From: Candidatus Parepulonipiscium sp. PG-Nun2H_MBin03
Lineage (GTDB): Bacteria > Bacillota > Clostridia > Lachnospirales > Cellulosilyticaceae
Direction: 5' to 3'
Assembly: GCA_001995005.1 (NCBI GenBank)
Contig: MDJN01000092.1
Location: 1-7,714 of the forward strand
Length of the DNA stretch: 7,714 nucleotides
In this document: piece by piece, positions 5,630-7,714 of the stretch
Position numbering within the stretch: position 1 is the first letter of the stretch
Layout: each line of letters opens with the position of its first letter
The notes under the pieces: model-generated
The model's input: the letters and a program-made list of their open reading frames with translations, nothing else
What the model was told of the DNA's origin: nothing
Database searches by the model: none
Made by a program: the position numbers and the translations under genes

Positions 5630-6728
5630 AGTAGTATAATATATAATTGTGATTTAACAGTAACTCATGTGCTTGAAGGCGCTCATGTTCTGTAGAAAAA
5701 ACTACTCGTAAAATACCAGGGTCAAACTCACGATGATTAACAATTCCAATATCTTTAATATTAATACTATTAGAGCCTAGAATAGTAGCAATTGTAGCAA
5801 TACTTCCTGGCCTATCCTTAATATCTATAAGCATTGAAAATGTTTTAGAGGCAGTATATTTAACTCCAGATCTAAAGGTATCACGATAAGATTTAGCATC
5901 GTTAAAAAACGTGTGTAATGCTGAAGTGTCATTATTATCAAGTTTATCTTTAAATAAAGTCAGTATCTCTATAAAAGAAGACAAAGAATCAGAAATCTCA
6001 GCTTTATTAGATATACATATATTTTCCCACATAGTAGGGTCTCCAGAGGCAATTCTAGTTATATCCTTAAAACCTCCAGCAGCTAATGTATGAAGAAAAT
6101 GGTCTTTTGTATCACTTGATTTTACAAGGTGTACAAGAGAAGACGCCACAATATGTGGTGTATGGCTAATAGTGGCAATAGCATAGTCATGAAAAGTAGC
6201 AGGAATTACAATAGGAATTGAACCTAACCTTTCAATAATTTTTTGTAAAATAAAAATCATAAATTCTGGGGTATCTTCGTATGGTGTAATTATATAATAT
6301 GCATTTTCAAATAGGTAATCAGAAGCTGCAAGATATCCAGACTTCTCGGAGCCAGCCATAGGATGCCCTCCTATAAAGTGCACACCTTTATTACTTTTAT
6401 CTATAATTGGTTTTACATTAACTAATATATCTGATTTTGTGCTACCTACATCGGTAATAATGCAATCTTTTTTTACATAGTTTAAGAGTTGTTTGACTAT
6501 ATCAACAATATAAAGTACTGGTGTACAGATAAATACAATGTTACAGTCTGCAAATTTTTGATTAATCTCAAAAGTAAATTCATTTATAATATTTTCTTTT
6601 TGTGCAGTAAATAAAATGTCTACATCATTATCGTAGGCAATGATATAACTGTGATTTGAGTTTATTTGTTTAAGAGTCTTTGCGATAGACCCGCCTAATA
6701 ATCCGAGTCCTATTATGCCAATACGCAT
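5628..6728 (-). CDS. tyrA: Prephenate dehydrogenase with C-terminal ACT domain
   Basis: 366 residues. It oxidatively decarboxylates prephenate to 4-hydroxyphenylpyruvate, the committed step to tyrosine. The N-terminal Rossmann domain has GLGLLGGS (residues 7-14) and D33 at the end of the second strand (AYDND), which favours NAD over NADP. The catalytic part shows TDVGSTK (92-98), GGHPMAGSEKSG (120-131), the SHTPH motif with H189, and AGGFKDITRIASGDPTMWENI across about 217-237. Residues from about 297 form an ACT domain (MLIDIKDRPGSIATIATIL, then NIKDIGI), the usual site of allosteric feedback by an aromatic amino acid in Firmicute TyrA. The start is fixed by AGGAAGGGG at 6736-6744, about 7 nt upstream. 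It is the second gene of an operon with mnmM, 15 nt downstream, and is followed at once by a terminator. No chorismate mutase domain is present. Confidence 0.96.
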   Translation of the reverse strand: MRIGIIGLGLLGGSIAKTLKQINSNHSYIIAYDNDVDILFTAQKENIINEFTFEINQKFADCNIVFICTPVLYIVDIVKQLLNYVKKDCIITDVGSTKSDILVNVKPIIDKSNKGVHFIGGHPMAGSEKSGYLAASDYLFENAYYIITPYEDTPEFMIFILQKIIERLGSIPIVIPATFHDYAIATISHTPHIVASSLVHLVKSSDTKDHFLHTLAAGGFKDITRIASGDPTMWENICISNKAEISDSLSSFIEILTLFKDKLDNNDTSALHTFFNDAKSYRDTFRSGVKYTASKTFSMLIDIKDRPGSIATIATILGSNSINIKDIGIVNHREFDPGILRVVFSTEHERLQAHELLLNHNYILYY

Positions 6729-6743
6729 AGTTGTTCCCCTTCC

Positions 6744-7310
6744 TTAACAATGTTTTATTTTTTCAAATGCAATAATGAATGGTGCGTCATTTTGTTGATT
6801 TATAAATAAGTATTGTAATACATTAAATTTATGCTGATTAAGACTTGCTCCAAAACTTAAAAGCTTATCTCGTTCTAGTTTACCATTGTTATGCCCGTGA
6901 TATACAACAACAACTGCAATACCATTAATTTTTAATAAACCTAATATTTTAGTTAAAGAGGATATAGTAGTATCGGCTAAAGTTGTAATAGAGTGGTCTC
7001 CCTTTGGTAAGTATCCAAGATTAAATATGGCACCACTAATAGAATGATTGACGTATAAATCCACATTATGATGAGAGTCTTGAATTAACCTAACATTATT
7101 TATATTATGTTTTTTGAGCAATAACTTAGTATTTTCTATGGCCAAATCCTGTATATCAAAACTTACTACACTGCCATTTTGCCCCACTAAGGTTGATAAA
7201 AATAAAGTATCTTGCCCATTTCCACATGTAGCATCAATTACTGTATCTCCAAGATTTATGGCACTGCTTAGTAAAAATTTTGAATAGGGTAGCATTTGTA
7301 GTAAAATCAT
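6744..7310 (-). CDS. mnmM: tRNA 5-aminomethyl-2-thiouridine methyltransferase, MnmM/YtqB family
   Basis: 188 residues, a class I SAM-dependent methyltransferase of the family long listed as 'putative rRNA methylase' (PF06962). B. subtilis YtqB of this family was shown to be MnmM, which methylates nm5(s2)U34 of tRNA to mnm5(s2)U; the role here is by homology. The SAM-binding motif I is VIDATCGNGQDT (about 24-35), with an acidic residue after the second strand (FDIQ, D52) and the family hallmark FNLGYLPKGDHSITT (about 96-110) replacing the usual catalytic motif IV. VVVYHGH (about 135-141) is also typical. The start has AAGGTGG about 4 nt upstream and an extended -10 promoter just behind it, which implies a leader of roughly 15 nt. 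Its TAA overlaps the SD of tyrA, so the two are probably translationally linked. No other tRNA-modification gene is visible in the window. Confidence 0.9.
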   Translation of the reverse strand: MILLQMLPYSKFLLSSAINLGDTVIDATCGNGQDTLFLSTLVGQNGSVVSFDIQDLAIENTKLLLKKHNINNVRLIQDSHHNVDLYVNHSISGAIFNLGYLPKGDHSITTLADTTISSLTKILGLLKINGIAVVVVYHGHNNGKLERDKLLSFGASLNQHKFNVLQYLFINQQNDAPFIIAFEKIKHC

Positions 7311-7331
7311 AGTCCACCTTTTTTACTTTAT

Positions 7332-7340
7332 ATTATAACA
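7332..7340 (-). promoter_or_regulatory. Extended -10 promoter of mnmM-tyrA
   Basis: On the - strand the bases read TGTTATAAT, a perfect -10 with the upstream TG of an extended -10 element. The 17-bp-spaced -35 (TAGCAG, 7360-7355) is poor, which the TG would offset. Transcription would start near 7325, about 15 nt before the mnmM ATG. Confidence 0.7.
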
Positions 7341-7389
7341 AAATATGCGTGATTCTGCTACCTATTTTTGAAATAAAAAATTATATTAC

Positions 7390-7421
7390 TTCACTAAAAT
7401 CTATACCAATTTCACTAAAAT
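7390..7421. repeat. Pair of 11-bp direct repeats, 21 bp apart
   Basis: TTCACTAAAAT occurs at 7390-7400 and again at 7411-7421, exactly 21 bp start to start, about two DNA turns, so both copies face the same side of the helix. The second copy also lies inside a short inverted repeat, CAATTT (7407-7412) and AAATTG (7418-7423). They sit between the divergent mnmM and Rpn promoters and look like a regulator-binding site. Confidence 0.45.
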
Positions 7422-7457
7422 TGCAAGAAATAAGTTGTTTAGTTAAATATTTTCATA

Positions 7458-7489
7458 CAATAAAGAAGTAGAAATCTGCCTCTTTATTG
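7458..7489. repeat. Inverted repeat upstream of the Rpn-family gene
   Basis: CAATAAAGA (7458-7466) and TCTTTATTG (7481-7489) are exact complements; after one A-C mismatch the pairing continues as GTAG/CTGC (7468-7471 with 7476-7479), closing a 4-nt loop. No T-run follows on either strand. Its right arm covers the -35 region of the rightward promoter, so it may be an operator; a degenerate mobile-element end is another option. Confidence 0.5.
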
Positions 7490-7511
7490 CGTTGTAAAAG
7501 AGTGGTATAAT
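7483..7511 (+). promoter_or_regulatory. Extended -10 promoter of the Rpn-family gene
   Basis: TGGTATAAT at 7503-7511 is a perfect -10 with an upstream TG; a weak -35, TTTATT (7483-7488), is 17 bp away and lies within the inverted repeat. Transcription would start near 7518, about 20 nt before the ATG. Confidence 0.7.
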
Positions 7512-7539
7512 TAAAGTAAAAACAAAAGAGGGGAAAACT

Positions 7540-7714
7540 ATGAATGCAAGGGACTTAGCGAAGGTAAAAGCAGATACTTCTTTTAAAGATGTATTACGGG
7601 ACAATGTGTGGTTTGCAGATACATTTAATGCATTTTGCTTTGAAGGCAAATCTATAATCGATCCAAATAAATTAGAAGAGCTGGATACGGACATATCAAC
7701 AGTAATAGATATGC
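7540..7714 (+). CDS. Rpn-family recombination-promoting nuclease/putative transposase, N-terminal part
   Basis: The frame is open to the right edge, giving the first 58 residues. The start is supported by GAGGGG (7528-7533), 6 nt from the ATG; the ATG at 7544 stops after four codons. The segment SFKDVLRDNVWFADTFNAF, then the F.GK..I.P..LEELD pattern (about residues 33-49), resembles the N terminus of the clostridial Rpn/YhgA-like proteins (PD-(D/E)XK nuclease superfamily, often labelled transposase), in which a 'K.D..F...L.D...FADL.N...F.G...I.P..L' pattern is common. The nuclease core itself lies outside the window. Members of this family often occur in many scattered copies, so this may be a mobile or recently acquired gene, but no terminal repeats are seen on this side. 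The family call rests on a short region. Confidence 0.7.
   Translation, partial: MNARDLAKVKADTSFKDVLRDNVWFADTFNAFCFEGKSIIDPNKLEELDTDISTVIDM

Noticed and set aside
7443..7694. Minus-strand reading frame of 83 codons
   Set aside because: It is antisense to the Rpn-family gene and its promoter, which have a good SD, extended -10 and a family-like protein.

Overview
The window is AT-rich DNA with strong purine-rich Shine-Dalgarno (SD) sites, TATAAT-type promoters and U-tract terminators. Gene content (MsrA-MsrB fusion, short TalC-type transaldolase, MnmM/YtqB-type methyltransferase, ACT-domain prephenate dehydrogenase, Rpn/PD-(D/E)XK transposase-like protein) points to a low-GC Firmicute, most likely a gut-type Clostridia/Lachnospirales member. 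The genus cannot be fixed from this sequence; an algivore-gut relative such as the Epulopiscium group is only a guess.

Region 1 (2-3540, + strand) is one tightly packed catabolic operon, entered midway: the C-terminal part of a sulfatase, an intracellular beta-propeller protein of unknown role, an L-ribulose/L-xylulose-5-phosphate 3-epimerase (UlaE type) and an L-ribulose-5-phosphate 4-epimerase (AraD/UlaF type). The last two convert an L-pentulose phosphate to D-xylulose 5-phosphate. The sulfatase at the front suggests a sulfated sugar or sulfated ascorbate-like substrate. The last gene has an unusual ribosome-binding region: its SD lies 38 nt before the ATG, with a perfect 8-bp hairpin between them that would bring the two together.

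Region 2 (3541-4397) holds a transaldolase with its own promoter, a leader hairpin and a clear terminator. It can use the D-xylulose 5-phosphate made by region 1 through the pentose phosphate pathway, but it is transcribed separately and is probably housekeeping. Region 3 (4398-5417) is a single methionine sulfoxide reductase A-B fusion.

Region 4 (5418-5605) is a non-coding space between convergent genes. It holds a long imperfect hairpin (5454-5496) and a perfect 16-bp palindrome (5545-5560), neither assigned.

Region 5 (5606-7340, - strand) is a two-gene operon, mnmM (tRNA wobble uridine methylation) then tyrA (tyrosine synthesis), with an extended -10 promoter and a terminator that starts inside the tyrA stop codon. 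Region 6 (7341-7539) is the divergent control region, with a pair of 11-bp direct repeats 21 bp apart and a large inverted repeat touching the rightward promoter. That promoter drives an Rpn-family gene cut off by the right edge. No tRNA, rRNA, CRISPR array or complete insertion sequence is visible.
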